Origin: Fonsecaea monophora
Taxonomy: Eukaryota; Ascomycota; Eurotiomycetes; Chaetothyriales; Herpotrichiellaceae
Direction: 5' to 3'
DNA: 45,840 bases
NCBI RefSeq assembly: GCF_001642475.1
Contig: NW_019174106.1
Location: 1 to 45,840, forward strand
Shown here: positions 1-11,824 of the stretch, in pieces
How positions within the stretch are numbered: the first letter of the stretch is position 1
Layout: the number at the start of each line of letters is the position of its first letter
Program-made: the position numbers and the translations under genes
Notes under the pieces: model-generated
What the model was told of the DNA's origin: nothing
Database searches by the model: none
What the model saw: only the letters and a program-made list of their open reading frames with translations

Positions 1-413
1 CGATTCCACACGAACAAGCGGCCGTTGGAGAATATATTATATACTAGGAGACAAATCTCCATCCCCCAAACCCCAATATCAAATCCCCATGGTGTTAGCG
101 CCGAACATGGAGCCAACAGAAGAGAAGCCTATGCTTACCCAACCTCGCGTGAGGAGACAGGCTACCCAACAAACTGCCGGGTCTCGAGCTCTGAAAGCAC
201 CTCAGATGGGGGACACTGGATCACGAATTCCTCAGTTTCAATGCTGTAAACCTCGGCGGATTCACTCCGTGCGGGGGTGTCGAATCCTGGTGGCACACGG
301 CACTCCTTTTAAATGCGGATTTTGCTCTCAAATAATCGTCGAGAGCATATCATCCTTGTACGGGTGGTGACAGCGAAGTACAACTGGAGAGCCAAGTGAC
401 GCAGCGCGAGATC
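1..413. other. Upstream region of the alpha/beta hydrolase gene
   Basis: This stretch precedes the first gene and contains its presumed promoter and 5' leader. An ATG-started open frame at 89-370 codes a 93-residue basic, Cys-containing peptide with no family resemblance that I recognise. I treat it as chance or leader sequence. I see no convincing core promoter motif. Confidence 0.4.
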
Positions 414-1739
414 ATGGCGACGGCAGGCGGGGATTTATTCTCCTCCATCAACCGGGACAAACTGGGCAGAATCGAGGCAGAAATCAACGGAGACCCAGAG
501 TTCAAAGCATCTGCGGCCAAGGTGGACAATGTCCGATTTGGAATCTGCTCTTCAAATGCTGGCGACAAGCTGCTCTTTAGCATCAATCTGGGGAATGTGA
601 CAGTACAGGATGGCTCAGCGGCTGAGTGGACGCCTCAATTTGGGCTCAACGCACAATCGGAACACTGGCAGCACGTTTTTGCTGCTGTACCCAAGCGCCC
701 TTTTCAGTCATACTGGGGGATGCTCCGGCTGCTGGGCTCAAGCTCTGGTGTCGAGGTCACTGGCGACAAGGAAGCCTTCACCAAACATGCGCGGCTGTGG
801 CGGATCGTGTTGGACCGGATCCGGGACGCATTGCACCCTCCGCCGGCCGCGTCGACTGTGGCTGAATATACCCCAGATGACGAGTGCGACGACGACTCCA
901 TTGTTGGTCATTATACCTGGCTCACGTTGACGCCGGTGGGGAAGTGCAAGATCTTCTACGAGATCTCAGGCCACGGCGAGCAAACCGTCCTCTTCCTCCA
1001 CACCGCAGGGGCCGACTCACGGCAGTATCACTCGCTCATGCTCAACAAAGCCCTTCAAAGCCGATGCACCATGTACGCCTTTGATCTGCCGGGCCATGGG
1101 CGCTCGTTTCCCGGTACGCTGCAATATCCTCACTCGTACGCGAACAGCGAGGACTTTTACATCTCGGCAATCCACCAAATGATTTTGAAACTCAAGCTCA
1201 AACGCGTCATTGTCTCCGGCGCCAGCATGGGCGGTGAGGTTTGTCTAGCGGTGGCGCTGCGGGCCAAGGAGATGGACGTCCGGGGCGTGATCCCCTGCGA
1301 AGCATGCGACTACCTGCCCGCGCAGCAGGCGGCGGCCATCTACTCGCTGCAGGGCGACGAGGCGGTGCTCAACGCGGAGCGCGTGTGCGGCATGATCTCG
1401 CCCACCTCGCCGGCCATCTACAAACGGCTGAACTGGTGGTTGTACTCGGCGCAGGCCTCGCAGATTTTTCCGGGCGACCTCAAGTTCTACTTTGAGGGTT
1501 GGGACGGCCGCGACCGCGTGGCCCAGATCGACACGGCCGCCTGCCCCGTGTACATGCTGACGGGTGAGTACGACTACAGCTGCTCGCCCGAGACGAGCCG
1601 GCGCACGGCCGACAAGATCCAGGGCGCCGTGTTCGAGGAGATGAAGGGGCTAGGCCACTTTCCCTTTAGCGAGGACCCGGAGCGTTTCCTGCCCTATTTC
1701 ACCAGGGCGCTGGATCACATTCTGGCAAAAGGGACGTGA
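414..1739 (+). CDS. Alpha/beta hydrolase with an extra N-terminal domain
   Basis: The product has 441 residues in a single exon. The open frame runs back to a GTG at 396, but the first ATG is at 414, so that is the start. The C-terminal two thirds (about residues 175-441) is an alpha/beta-hydrolase fold. It has an oxyanion segment near VLFLHTAG, a nucleophile elbow GASMGG with Ser271, an acid candidate Asp387 in GEYDYS and a catalytic His415 in GLGHFPF. The first 145 residues form a separate domain containing a Trp-rich block (QSYWGML) and a GDKEAFTKHA block. That layout resembles sterol-carrier-like or lipid-binding modules joined to esterases, but the resemblance is weak. The substrate cannot be told from sequence. 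A carboxylic ester or a lactone is the usual guess for the family. Confidence 0.85.
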   Translation: MATAGGDLFSSINRDKLGRIEAEINGDPEFKASAAKVDNVRFGICSSNAGDKLLFSINLGNVTVQDGSAAEWTPQFGLNAQSEHWQHVFAAVPKRPFQSYWGMLRLLGSSSGVEVTGDKEAFTKHARLWRIVLDRIRDALHPPPAASTVAEYTPDDECDDDSIVGHYTWLTLTPVGKCKIFYEISGHGEQTVLFLHTAGADSRQYHSLMLNKALQSRCTMYAFDLPGHGRSFPGTLQYPHSYANSEDFYISAIHQMILKLKLKRVIVSGASMGGEVCLAVALRAKEMDVRGVIPCEACDYLPAQQAAAIYSLQGDEAVLNAERVCGMISPTSPAIYKRLNWWLYSAQASQIFPGDLKFYFEGWDGRDRVAQIDTAACPVYMLTGEYDYSCSPETSRRTADKIQGAVFEEMKGLGHFPFSEDPERFLPYFTRALDHILAKGT

Positions 1740-2098
1740 GAATTCGAAACATTAGGCTTGCCTGCCTGCCTGCGTGAATGACTGATGGCTAGGCTAGGCT
1801 GTGTCAAATACGAGTGTTGTCAGATACATGGTGACACTGTCCCACCCGCACTCGCACTCGAACTCGAACTGCTTCTCTGGTGGGTACATGGACATACCGA
1901 GTATAGATATAGATAGGTATCCTAGGCAGATATTTCATCCATGCTCGATTCGATACCTAGGTGTCGGGAATACATCTAGCTCCCTAGGCTAGATAAACCT
2001 GATCCAATCGTGAACCGAACCGTTTGCTATACCATATCATCCACCCATCCATTCATTTGTTCATCCATAGATCAATCCTTCCATCCATCACATCGCAG

Positions 2099-2125
2099 AT
2101 ATATATATATATATATATATATATA
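2099..2125. repeat. (AT)n dinucleotide microsatellite
   Basis: An uninterrupted AT alternation of 27 bp lies in the intergenic region. Confidence 0.95.
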
Positions 2126-2431
2126 GATGTACTACTACTTCTTCTGCTGTAGCTAGCTGGCTACGCATGTAGCTTCGTCGTCCTCTGCCTAAAAACAGAG
2201 GGAGAGTCAATATCCAAAAGAGACACTCGCCTACCAACGCAGCACAGGATAGTGTGAAAGTGAAAACTCCTTTCGCGGCAAGGTAAACAGCAAATGCATG
2301 TTGATGCTGGGGTAGAGCAGACAGACAGATATTCATGACTTCGTTTACATTCCGCCCCGAGGTTGAAAAGTCGGTGAGGACACGTCGATGGGTGTCCTTC
2401 TCTTCTTCGCTCTCTCTGTAACTCTTTCTCA

Positions 2432-2434
<3 letters not shown>

Positions 2435-2474
<40 letters not shown>
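2435..2474. repeat. (TG)20 microsatellite in a 3' UTR
   Basis: Twenty perfect TG units end 11 bp before the stop codon of the transporter gene on the minus strand. In the transcript this would be a (CA)20 tract directly after the stop codon. Confidence 0.95.
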
Positions 2475-2476
<2 letters not shown>

Positions 2477-2485
2477 TCTCGCAAA

Positions 2486-4223
2486 TCATGACGGAATCGC
2501 CGCCTGAGCGGCCCTCAACCCCCCAACGACGGTGAAACTCAAGATGGGCGAGATGAGGTACGAGATCTGTGTGACGCCGGGTAAGTACGTTGCGTTCCAG
2601 CTCAGTCGGTCTAAAGATCTAGAGGACTCGAAACTTACAGTCAATAATTTGGCAATGTTGCGTTCGTCTTCCTCTTCGGCGTCGCTGACTTGGACGAGCG
2701 TGATTAATTTCATCGCGGGAGGGCCGGTGGGCTGTTTGATGGTGAGAGTCAGCAACAAAAGAAGCGGGAGTTATGGTCAAGAGGTACTTGATGGTCGTCG
2801 TTGTATCATGTCATGTATACGCAACAGACCAAAGCGCAAGGAGGCATGGTGACTCAATGCAGACCTCGGATACGTCTCACAAATAGGCCCAAGACAAAAA
2901 GGGCAGGGAAGGGGAGACAATCAGACTCACCATCAACATCATGGCAAACCACAACATCGGGTCCGGGCCCAGCACGGTCGACTTTGACGCAACCAGGAAT
3001 ATAAAGTAGATGGACGCCGCGGGCCACAGGACAAACCGCACGACCATGATAAACGTCACGGTGAGCCAGGGCATGTGCTGGGTTTTCTGGCCCTCGCGGG
3101 ACGCCTGCCGGGCCTCTTGCATGGCCGTGTACAGACTCACGCCAGCGACGACGACGGGCAGGGGCACGAACAGGCCGCCAATGTTCTTCAGCGAGGCCGT
3201 CAGCCAGGCCGTGAAGATGCCGCCCTCGTACGTGTCGTTGAAAAACGCGCGGTGCAGCACCGGGATCAGGCCGATGACGACGCCGACGAGGGCGCCCAGG
3301 AGCGGCGCGTTGAAGAAGTCCGAAATAAACAGCAGCCACCATTTGGCGCGCGGGCCGAGCTTGTACCACTGCTTCTTGGGCACGATGGACGCCCGCCGTT
3401 GCAGGGTCACGGCAGCCATCGACGACCGCCGCGAGGGTTGGGCCGGTCGCCCGGAAAAGGACGAGCGGCGCGTCGACGGGAAGAACGAGTTCTCGGTGTA
3501 GTTGGCGAAGGACACGGTCGACTGTCGTTGCGGGAAGGTGTATGTGTCGGGACTCTGTAGCAGACCCGTCTCCTCGTTGACCTCCCCGGCCTCGTCGTCG
3601 GTACGGTCGCGGTATGCTCGCTCCACAGCGTCAAAGGGCTCGTCTCGCTCCGGCGCGTCGTCCTTGGACTCCCCTTCGTCGTCGTCGTCGGGCGCATTCT
3701 CCGTGTCGATCAATCTCGGCCCTACGGCAAAAGTCAGACAGCTGCTGACCGTGGCAAAGACCAAGAAGTAGCTCTTGGCCCTCTCGACAGCCGCGTCGGT
3801 GGTCTCGTCCGTCACAATCAGCGCGCGCAGGATGCCCGTCTCGTCCAGCGCCTCAATCAGGAGGAGCGGGTAAGAAGTCGTGTTGTTGAACATGAGCGCC
3901 ACGGTGGTCCAGTCCGGCATGCCCAGCCACAAATGTGCGACGATGCCGATAACAAAGGAGATGAGGTGGCAGACGATGGCCCAGATGAAGACGATGAGAT
4001 AGCGCTTCGCCGACCCCGCGTGCAGCTCGGAGCCAATCTTGACGATCAGCAGAGCCGGCAGGAACATGCGCACGCATATCTTGGAGAGCGCCTTTGTATT
4101 GGCCGAATTGAGCAGCTTGAGGTGGGCGGCGACTCCCCCATAGAAGATGACCAGCAGGACCGACAGCGAGGCCTGGATGGCCGCCAGGAAGGAGTTGAGG
4201 AGGCCCGTGGGCGCCATGGTCAT
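2486..4223 (-). CDS. Auxin efflux carrier family transporter (PIN-like/Mem_trans)
   Basis: The 488-residue membrane protein is coded by three exons (4223-2931, 2731-2639, 2566-2486). Its introns are at 2732-2930 and 2567-2638, with GTGAGT and GTAAGT donors. Two blocks of hydrophobic helices (about residues 8-170 and 290-488) flank a long acidic, Ser/Arg-rich cytosolic loop. This is the layout of the Mem_trans (PF03547) family. The last exons encode the family-typical PTGPPAMKL and LTISYLISPIL segments. The full-length ORF only makes sense after splicing, because the exon 1 frame otherwise reads through the intron. Fungal members are little studied and sit in the ER or plasma membrane. Export of a small organic anion is inferred. 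The start is the first of two nearby ATGs (MTMAP). Confidence 0.92.
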
Positions 4224-4807
4224 GTGTGTGAATTGACACAGGATACACAGGAGTCCGTAGGAGAAAGATAGGAGTGCTTAGACACAAGTGTGGAGAGAAA
4301 GAGGCGAGGCGGGCGAGGCCAAAGGGGAGCGAAGCCAAAGAAAGAGAGCTCCAGATGTTCGTCGGCTACCGAAGCTTGACTTGAGGAGCGAGAGACGAGC
4401 GACAAGAGACAGATACGAGATACAAACTAATAAGAAGCAAAGATGCCACTAGACTCGATCCGATGCTTTTAGGATGTGCGGCTGAGCTTCGTGGCTTCAT
4501 ACTAATGAGCACGTCATACTCGGTGCTGGACCGAGCAATATACATACAATATGGAACCTACTACAATGCAATGACTGGAGATAAATATCCATCCGAGTCC
4601 GTATCTTCGCCTAAACTTTGTGGTTTCCCTCCCGCCTTTGCCTTTGCCCTTTGCCCTTTGCCTCTGCTAATTCTACCCGAGAACAACAAACGATGATATC
4701 AAATTCGTATAGGCTGAACGTGCACACGTTTACCTTTTTCGAGTCCCCGATCCCAATAGAATGCGCCTGCTTCGTTGATTCCATCCAAACCCCCGTAACA
4801 AAATCCT
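4224..4807. promoter_or_regulatory. Promoter region of the transporter gene
   Basis: This is 584 bp between two minus-strand genes. It should hold the transporter promoter and the 3' UTR of the next gene. A pyrimidine-rich tandem of TTTGCC(C) units sits at about 4635-4672. No ORF of note. Confidence 0.5.
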
Positions 4808-7242
4808 TTACTGGAGCTCAATAGCCGGAAACCATTTCCTGATCCCGACAGGATCCTTACAGTCCTTCTCTCCGCAGCCACATGGCCGGGATTGTGACAC
4901 GGTTGTACCCTCCGGGAGCATCTTGATCGTCTGGTAGGGTTGGGATCCAGGGTCGTAGTACAAGCCGTCAATCTCCCCTGTCAGACGGTTCAGGGCGATG
5001 TAGTAGAAGCCCGCAATCGTCAGTCCCCACGATGCAGGTCCGCCAATATTGGCCCCGGTCGACCGCCCTGTCGATTGCCCTGTGCGCGAGGTAGGCGTGG
5101 TGAAGACAGGCCTCGTAGAGCTGTCCGGAGGGTCCACGAAACATTGTTCCTTCCAGCGCATTAGAATCCACTCCTTGCCCAGCTTCTCTTCAATCCACTT
5201 AGCACTGCTCAGGCTGCGAGCTATAATCTCATCCGCTTCCGCTTCCTTGTCCTCAGGAGTCTCGAAAACTTTGGTGGGAGAGTCGTCGACGGTCGTGTCG
5301 TCTGTGGCAGGGGAGTCTGCGTTGGAGGGATCTTGAGCATCTTTGTGCGCATCTTCCCCTGCGGCCGCTTTCCGAAACGCGTCCCAGAGCGCGCTGCTCT
5401 GTTGATACTCGGTCCTTTTTTTCCCACGCAAATGTCGGATTCGGTCGATCTCTTTGCTAAAAGGCCCCAGACGTCCCCAGTATCTCGCATCCACATCGAC
5501 GCCGCCCACTTCGTAGTCTCGGCCCTCTTTCTCCGTCTCCAGGGGTTGTCGTCGGAAATCGATGATCTCTCCCACGAAAAAACTGGACATGCTGGTGAGT
5601 GTGTCTGAGGTTGTGCCTTGAGGTTGTCGGGCACCGGATTGGTACAAAGAAGAAGGCTTTTCCGGCATCTGGCTGGCGGACATGATTCCAGTCACGGTCA
5701 TGGCTTCCCAGTCAACGGAATGGATCACAACCTTTACCGGCCAGTGATCAGGCTCGGGCGGTTGAGAAGTGGTGTGCAGAGGATTGGAGTACGGCGATGA
5801 GGTCCATCGGCCGTTGCTCTCATGCCTGATCAAGTCGGAGAGATAGCGCTCTGCGGTTAGCAGGGCCTGGGTGTCAAATTCCGCAGCCTCATCGCTGCCG
5901 CCAGTGCCGCGAGAAGCTCCTCCCCGTCGAGCTATGGTTCGGCGAATCAGAGCGCGCTGTCTTTCACGACGAATATTTGCAGCCGTGGGAGGAAGCGTCC
6001 GAACAGGTTGGCGGTCGGTAGACTGGAGGCCATGCCACACCATTCCGGCTGTTAACCAAGAGCTGTACTGTGGAATTGGGAGGCTGTTAATGTGCATGGG
6101 AAGGTCGCTCGGGGCATTGGAGTCGTCTGACGCGTACAAGGAGTCAAGGCCCAGTTTTCTAGCTGCCTCGAGACCACCTTCTATGCCGGTATGTCGTAAC
6201 CGGGAGAGATAGCAGATCAATTTCCTCACCCGCTTTCTTGCGTCGGATCGTTGCGCATCAATTGACGCCGCAGATCGAGACCCAGCAGGCCCCTGGACGT
6301 TTTGCGCGTGTCTTGAGACAGCCTCTCTTCGCTGGGCAGAGGAAAGTCCTGCTAAACTGGGTATTGTGACAGCCAATCCCTCGTCAGTTTCTTCATTCCA
6401 GAGGGCTCGCAAAGCACTGGCAGTGGGTACCGTGCCCATATCCGAGCCTCTGGAAAGCCCCCAGGCGCCACGATTTGATCTATATCGCTGCAGAATACCT
6501 TCAAGCTGAAGAAAATGGGTCCTTGTATTGGTGCTGGAGCTCAGGTCTGCTGCCATCCTGAGAGGTAGAATATCGGCATCGCTGTCGTCGGAATCTTGTG
6601 GTATTGTCGACATGAATCTGTAACCAAGCGGGCGCGATGAATAAAGTGAGGCAGGCTCCAGGTCGAGATCAGCAGTCGAACCAAGTAATTGGTGGTTGTT
6701 TTCTGTTACTGGACCTGACATTTCGGGGAGCCGGAAAACATATTCGATTGGCGGACGCCTACCCGGCTGTTCGTTGTTCATGGATCCTCGTGTCTGACTC
6801 TCAGCAGACCACTCTCCATCCTCTGCATGTGTGGACAAAATCATGTCAATGCCAGCTCGCCCTGGAGCAGGACCTTGAGCCTCGCTGGGCTGAGGCTGAG
6901 GCTGATTTGCCCATTCCTCGTTTTGTGCATCGCGATCAGTCGAGTTGAGATTAAGGGTAGAGGCGAGGTCCGGAACAGGAGTGGCGATGGCTTCTTCGAG
7001 TTGTCGCAGATAGGTATTGCGAGGAGGAGTCGAGGGGCGGGTGTCCTGCGCGTGAATGAACATGGTTAGTCAAAGTGTCCGCCCCGAGAAATGCAGTTAG
7101 TTCATGGGGAGAAAATGGGCAGGTGTGCTTTCTGCGGTATTCCTTCAGAGAGAAGACTTCACTTCAGGCTCTGAATTGTCTGCAACTACATGAGTCGATG
7201 CGGCGGACAAGGACTTACAGAGGGTGAGTTTGCAGGCGGCAT
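4808..7242 (-). CDS. VID24/GID4-family ubiquitin ligase substrate receptor
   Basis: I place the start at 7242-7240, in a short first exon coding MPPANSPS, spliced over 7046-7218 (GTAAGT...GCAG) to the long second exon. This gives 753 residues. The internal ATG at 7063 lies within the predicted intron. The C-terminal region (about residues 440-715) carries the VID24 fold signatures: IIDFRRQPLE near 497, RWKEQCF near 634 and AGFYYIALNRLTGEI near 684. In yeast, Gid4/Vid24 is the receptor of the GID E3 complex and binds N-terminal proline of gluconeogenic enzymes to send them for degradation. Yeast Gid4 is about 360 residues; here a disordered N-terminal half of over 400 residues and a Cys-rich tail (CGCGEKDC) are added. 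It may be a filamentous-fungal paralogue rather than the true Gid4 orthologue. Confidence 0.88.
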
Positions 7243-9197
7243 CAGGCGGAGATGAGAGAGAGCAGATCGCCGTCAAGAGTTCCAGTCCAACTCATCAGCT
7301 ATCAGAGGAGACGCAATCGAACAGTCGCGTAGAGCAGGAGACTGGAATAGTAGATGATCGATTCATCGATTCCCAAGAGCAGAAGAGAAGGGGAGATGTT
7401 GATCATTGATGCAAGATATGGGGCGGTTGGACGGTTGAGCGGTTGGTCAACGTTGGCCATCCCCATCCCAAGCCCAAGCCCAACCCAAAGACCCTCTTTG
7501 CCTCTGCCCCCAGATCCCTTGCCTTACCACCATTCACTCCACTTTGTCCTCCCTTTCTTTTCTCTCCCGATCTCCAGATTGCCGAGTGACGTTGCTGCCC
7601 GCCTTCTCGCCTCCTATCAGCTAGTACGAGGGCGCGCACCGAAAGTACTGTATGCGCTAATTCAAATGACGAATATTACTTACTATGAAAGGACATTTTC
7701 TGAGCTTGTAGGCACTCTTACCTATCTCTTAGCTATAGGTCAGATCTAATAGGCGGCCACCTAACCTGTATTTCCAGTCTTGCTAAGCGCTATAGGCGTT
7801 AAGTATTGAGCTCCGATATCTTCGGGGCCATTGTGATGGGCAACGAAAACAAAGGCTATCGTCTTTTGATCATCTTGTCATTCTCTTACTAGCGTTAACA
7901 TTAGTCGACCTCCCCTACTTTTGCCGTTGCCTGTTTCATAGTCACGATTGTCCCCTGGATCTAGACCCCCTTGGCTTCATCTGCTGGCTGGCGGCGGCGG
8001 CGGTTCTGGAGATGACCGAGGGGTGGCATACCCTATTGTCCCCAACTACCCACTGATCCTACAATCAAGCCGAGTATGGGGGAGCTTAACCGCGGGTTGG
8101 ACTCAAGACGCAGATCCTTGCAATTGATAAAAGACATCAGAAAATAACCATCGAGGCGACATCACCAAGCTCGTCGATGGGGAGTATTACAGTTGATGTT
8201 GTCACTTCTGCAGCTCTCGAGTCCAAACGTCGCTGATGCACTCCCTGCCTCGAAAGGCGTGCAGAGTTTCATCGAATGGCTGGGCAAGATGCAGGAGACG
8301 GACAGATAGACACACACAAATGCACTCCTACGCATTGCCTATGGACTCTTTCATGGAAATCAACAATGTTTTGTTCCATGGGAAAGAACACTTGAGTTAA
8401 TCACTCCGCGCACACAGGATCTGCAGCTCTCCTCAAAGAACCTCAAAGAAATCTCCACCATCAGGAGGTCCTTCTGTGAAGATATGCTTGCTCAAGACTG
8501 CAGCTGTGCTAGACGTCGTGATGATGACAGTTTTCTCCTACTGTCCTCCACGCATATCCCACCATCTGGCCAAATGTAGCCCGAGGTTTGGATCGGTCAA
8601 ATTCTTCCATAGTTGGTGTTAGGCAAGTCGACGTTGATGTAGGGGGAGGCCGGAACAATGGGGTAAGGAATGCGTAGGAGCGAGTGAGCAAACAATCTCG
8701 ATCGATTCTTTTTTCTGGGCTATAGACTCCTGCTCTGCAATTTATGACAGTATCAAACTTCACTCACGCATAAAATGGTGAAGAGGTGGTGATACACCTT
8801 GTCACTAAAGGAGAGAGTTTGCTGGGTGCGGCAGTGAGCGTTGATTGGTCACACAGGGCGCACCCGCCGCGTGCCTGCAGGGTGCGAGCGCGTTCAGAAG
8901 CGCAGCCCATTCTGCGCATCTGCGCATCTGCCCTTCTATTAAACTCAGCTTCTTCCACTGTGACATTGTATGCTGATTGATTGAACTGTGCAAATCTTTG
9001 CCGGCTGGTTCCAGGAACAATTTCATGTAGGATATATTTGACTCCGCGAACGTTTCTTCCTTCCGTTAGCAACTGGCAGAACTTGCAGAGCTGGCTGTGA
9101 GAGCAGCGTGACAGCCACCCCACAAGAAACCCAACAGGGCAAAGCGACCTGTTCCCTCACCCTGGGTGTTTGGCTCATCAGTCATCGATCCGCGTCT
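7243..9197. promoter_or_regulatory. Divergent intergenic region (VID24-like / spp1)
   Basis: Almost 2 kb separates the starts of two diverging genes. It contains an AT-richer patch at about 7630-7830 and pyrimidine-rich stretches near 7460-7600. Minus-strand open frames at 8509-8763 and 8764-9123 have no recognisable family features and no conserved splice links, so I do not call them genes. The region probably holds both promoters and long 5' leaders. Confidence 0.45.
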
Positions 9198-11824
9198 ATG
9201 CCTTTCACACTCTCAGATCTGCTCAACCCCGAACCCACGACCAACACCGGTTCTGCAAATGGTGTAGCTCCCAACGCTGTGTCGCATGGGTGAGATCAAA
9301 CTCCTTTGACTGCTTGGCCGAGTTCTTCGACTAATTTTACCCCAGAATGGACGCTTCTGCCGTGGACGCTCCCTCAGCGTTCTTCGCGCCCGAACTTTTC
9401 CAGCCTAGCGATGATGCGCCGCATCATCAAGATGTCCTTCCCCCAAGCGTGCAAAACGATGACACTCCGATGGATGATGTCTCCCTCTTCAAGGAGAGCG
9501 AGCATCTGGACGGCTTCGATGGGTCAAATGATGAAGATCATATCAAGGAGGAGGCAATGGACATGAGCTATCCTCCCTTGGACGAGGAGTCACACATTGC
9601 GGTCGATTCTTCCCTCATCGATATGGTAGAAGAAAGTCTTTACAGCGAAGACGCTCCCACGAAAACGACGCCGGACAAGGGTCAGAAACAACGAAAACAT
9701 CCTGGCAAGTCGAGGAAGACTGATCCAGGCGCTCCACCTCGCTCATCGATCCACTCGTCCAAGAACGAAGGCCAGCACACAGATCGCAGATATTTGTGCT
9801 ACTTGTGCAATAAACTTTTCACAAGACGCCGGTCTGTGAGAGATCATATTTCGAAGATACACAACACCAAAACTTGGGAGCCGTTGCGCAGCTTGGAAAT
9901 CATTGTCGAGCCTACAACTGGAGAGCCTATCGAATCACTCGAGGAAATCATCGCTCGAGGTCCCCCTCCTCCGCCTTCCAAGTCAAGAAGGGCGGAAAAA
10001 GCTCAGAGGGCATCAAAACGGGAAGAAGAAGAGGACGAGGAGGAGCTCGGCCCAGGAGATATTGGCGAGGAAGAAGAGGCACCAGATGATCAGCAAGATG
10101 ATGATTTATTCGGGGCACATCCTGTGGTGGACTCGTTGCTAGTACCCGTCAGTACCGTCGCAGCTTTGAAGCGGGCGCCATCCATCGCAGGGTCAAGAGC
10201 ATCATCCACGGAACCGTTTGCCACTCCAGCACCCATCGCGGGAAGAAAGCGACCGGCCCCTGATGACTCTGGAAAACACCTTTCCGCAGCAGCTAGGAAG
10301 AAAGGCACAGCCAAGGTCAAAAGCACGTCGAATAAGAGGGCGAAACTCAGCGAGTCCGAGCAAAGCCCACCTGCGGCAAGGTCGAGTTTCCGCTCTCCCA
10401 GTGCCACGCCCAGCACGAACCACCTCAAGCTGGGCCCCTCGAAACTGAAAACCCAAACTTCGGCTGCCAGTGTAAAGTCATCACCCACACCCGCTTCTTC
10501 CCGGGCGGCATCGCGAGACATTGGCTCTCCGTCACCTTCGATTGCAGATACGGCGTCCAGCTCAAACGATGACGGTGAGGTATTCTGCATCTGCCGGAAA
10601 GGAGATAACCACACATGGATGATCGCTTGTGATGGTGGTTGCGACGAGTGGTTCCATGGGAATTGTGTGAATATCAAGGAACGAGACGGCGAATTGATCG
10701 ACAAGTACATTTGCCCTTCTTGTACGAAACCTGGCCTGCAGACCACATGGAAGCGAATGTGCCGACGCAAAGATTGCAGGAAACCTGCGCGTGTCACCCA
10801 GGTCCCGCCCAGCAAATACTGCTCCGATGCCTGTGGGCGCATGTTCTTTGTGGAGCTGGTGCAGAGAGGCGACCCTCAGGCCCAGACCAGTAAGGATGGT
10901 CAGTATGTCATAGAAGGACCACCTCTCAAAAAACACCGGAAGAAGCAGAAGACGAAAGAGAAGCCTGCGAAGCCGCTCCTCAACCTTGTCAACGGCGTAG
11001 ATCCTGACAGTCGACTCGCGACACCAGCATATAGCGACGACGAAAGGACAGAATATGAGACCGACAGCAGTCTCGACGATGATATGCTTCCCAACCGAGG
11101 CTCTGCATTGCGAGCTGGCGAGATTAAAGCCCTGGTCGAGAAATGCAAGGACATTGAGCAACTAAAGGCCTTGGGCAGGAAACCCGACACCCCACCCCGC
11201 GACATTGAGATGATGGGAACGGAGTCAAAGCCAACACTCCCAGATTTGGAATACGATGACCTAGAGACGACCAAAATGGCCAATATTATAGCAGAGAAAC
11301 AACGACTAAACGTGCGGTATGCCATGCTTGTCGCGCGAGAAAAGTTCTTGGAGCTAGTCAAAACTCGATCATCGACCATTGTCGACGAAGCTCGAAAGAC
11401 ACTCCCGAAGATGAAAGATCTTTGTGGATTCGATCCCAGGATGGCGTGGTCTGACGAGGAGTTTATGATATGGTATGACCAAAACGGCGGGCGGGCAATC
11501 ATCGACGCTGGAGCTGACGCGAGGATCGGTCCACCTGAAGAGATAGCCACTGATGACGGAAATACTAAACTCCCCAATGGCGTCGCTCAGCACAACCCAA
11601 GTCCAGTTGAGGATGGAGAAGAACAGGAAACTGACAACATGCCGAGAAAGGGCGGCGTCTGTATTAAGAATCGATGTTCTCGACATCGAAATTGGGCCAA
11701 GGGACAGCTTGCAGAAATGCGTTTTGAACAAGATCTTGTCAGAAGGTCAATCCAGAGGCTCGAGGTACAGGAAGGGGAAATCAGGGACAGGGCTGTTGTC
11801 AGGGCTTGGGAGAAGAGAGGATGA
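9198..11824 (+). CDS. spp1: Spp1/CXXC1-type PHD subunit of Set1/COMPASS
   Basis: Two exons, 9198-9289 and 9346-11824, code 856 residues. The intron at 9290-9345 has a GTGAGA donor, an ACTAAT-like branch point and a CCCCAG acceptor. The features in order are: acidic N-terminus; a C2H2 zinc finger at about 181-204 (CYLC...H...H); Lys/Arg- and Ser-rich linkers; a PHD finger at about 440-490 with the Cys4-His-Cys3 pattern and aromatic-cage Trp residues; a cysteine cluster at about 500-530; and a C-terminal module at about 799-850 with CIKNRCSRHRNW, typical of Spp1 and CXXC1. The family reads H3K4 methylation and stimulates Set1 in the nucleus. The extra C2H2 finger is not a part of yeast Spp1 as I know it. 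Confidence 0.88.

Larger units (their letters stand above)
1740..2485. other. Convergent intergenic region with microsatellites
   Basis: The region lies between two converging genes, so it should hold both 3' UTRs. It contains simple repeats: CACTCG/AACTCG runs near 1850-1870, ATCC repeats near 2040-2090, an (AT) run and a (TG) run listed separately. No gene is visible. Confidence 0.6.

Noticed and set aside
276..292. GTCGAATCCTGG resembling a tRNA T-arm
   Set aside because: No acceptor stem or anticodon arm could be paired around it.
89..370. ATG-started 93-residue frame upstream of the hydrolase
   Set aside because: No family features, no splice link to the hydrolase frame, and low-complexity composition.
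2854..3369. Long alternative frames opposite or across the transporter, and similar shadows over the PEP synthase and DUF3425 genes
   Set aside because: GC-rich coding DNA keeps other frames open. Only one frame in each place has conserved motifs.
8509..9123. Two adjoining minus-strand frames in the VID24-like/spp1 intergenic region
   Set aside because: No domain resemblance and no consistent splice sites; likely chance in the spp1 promoter.
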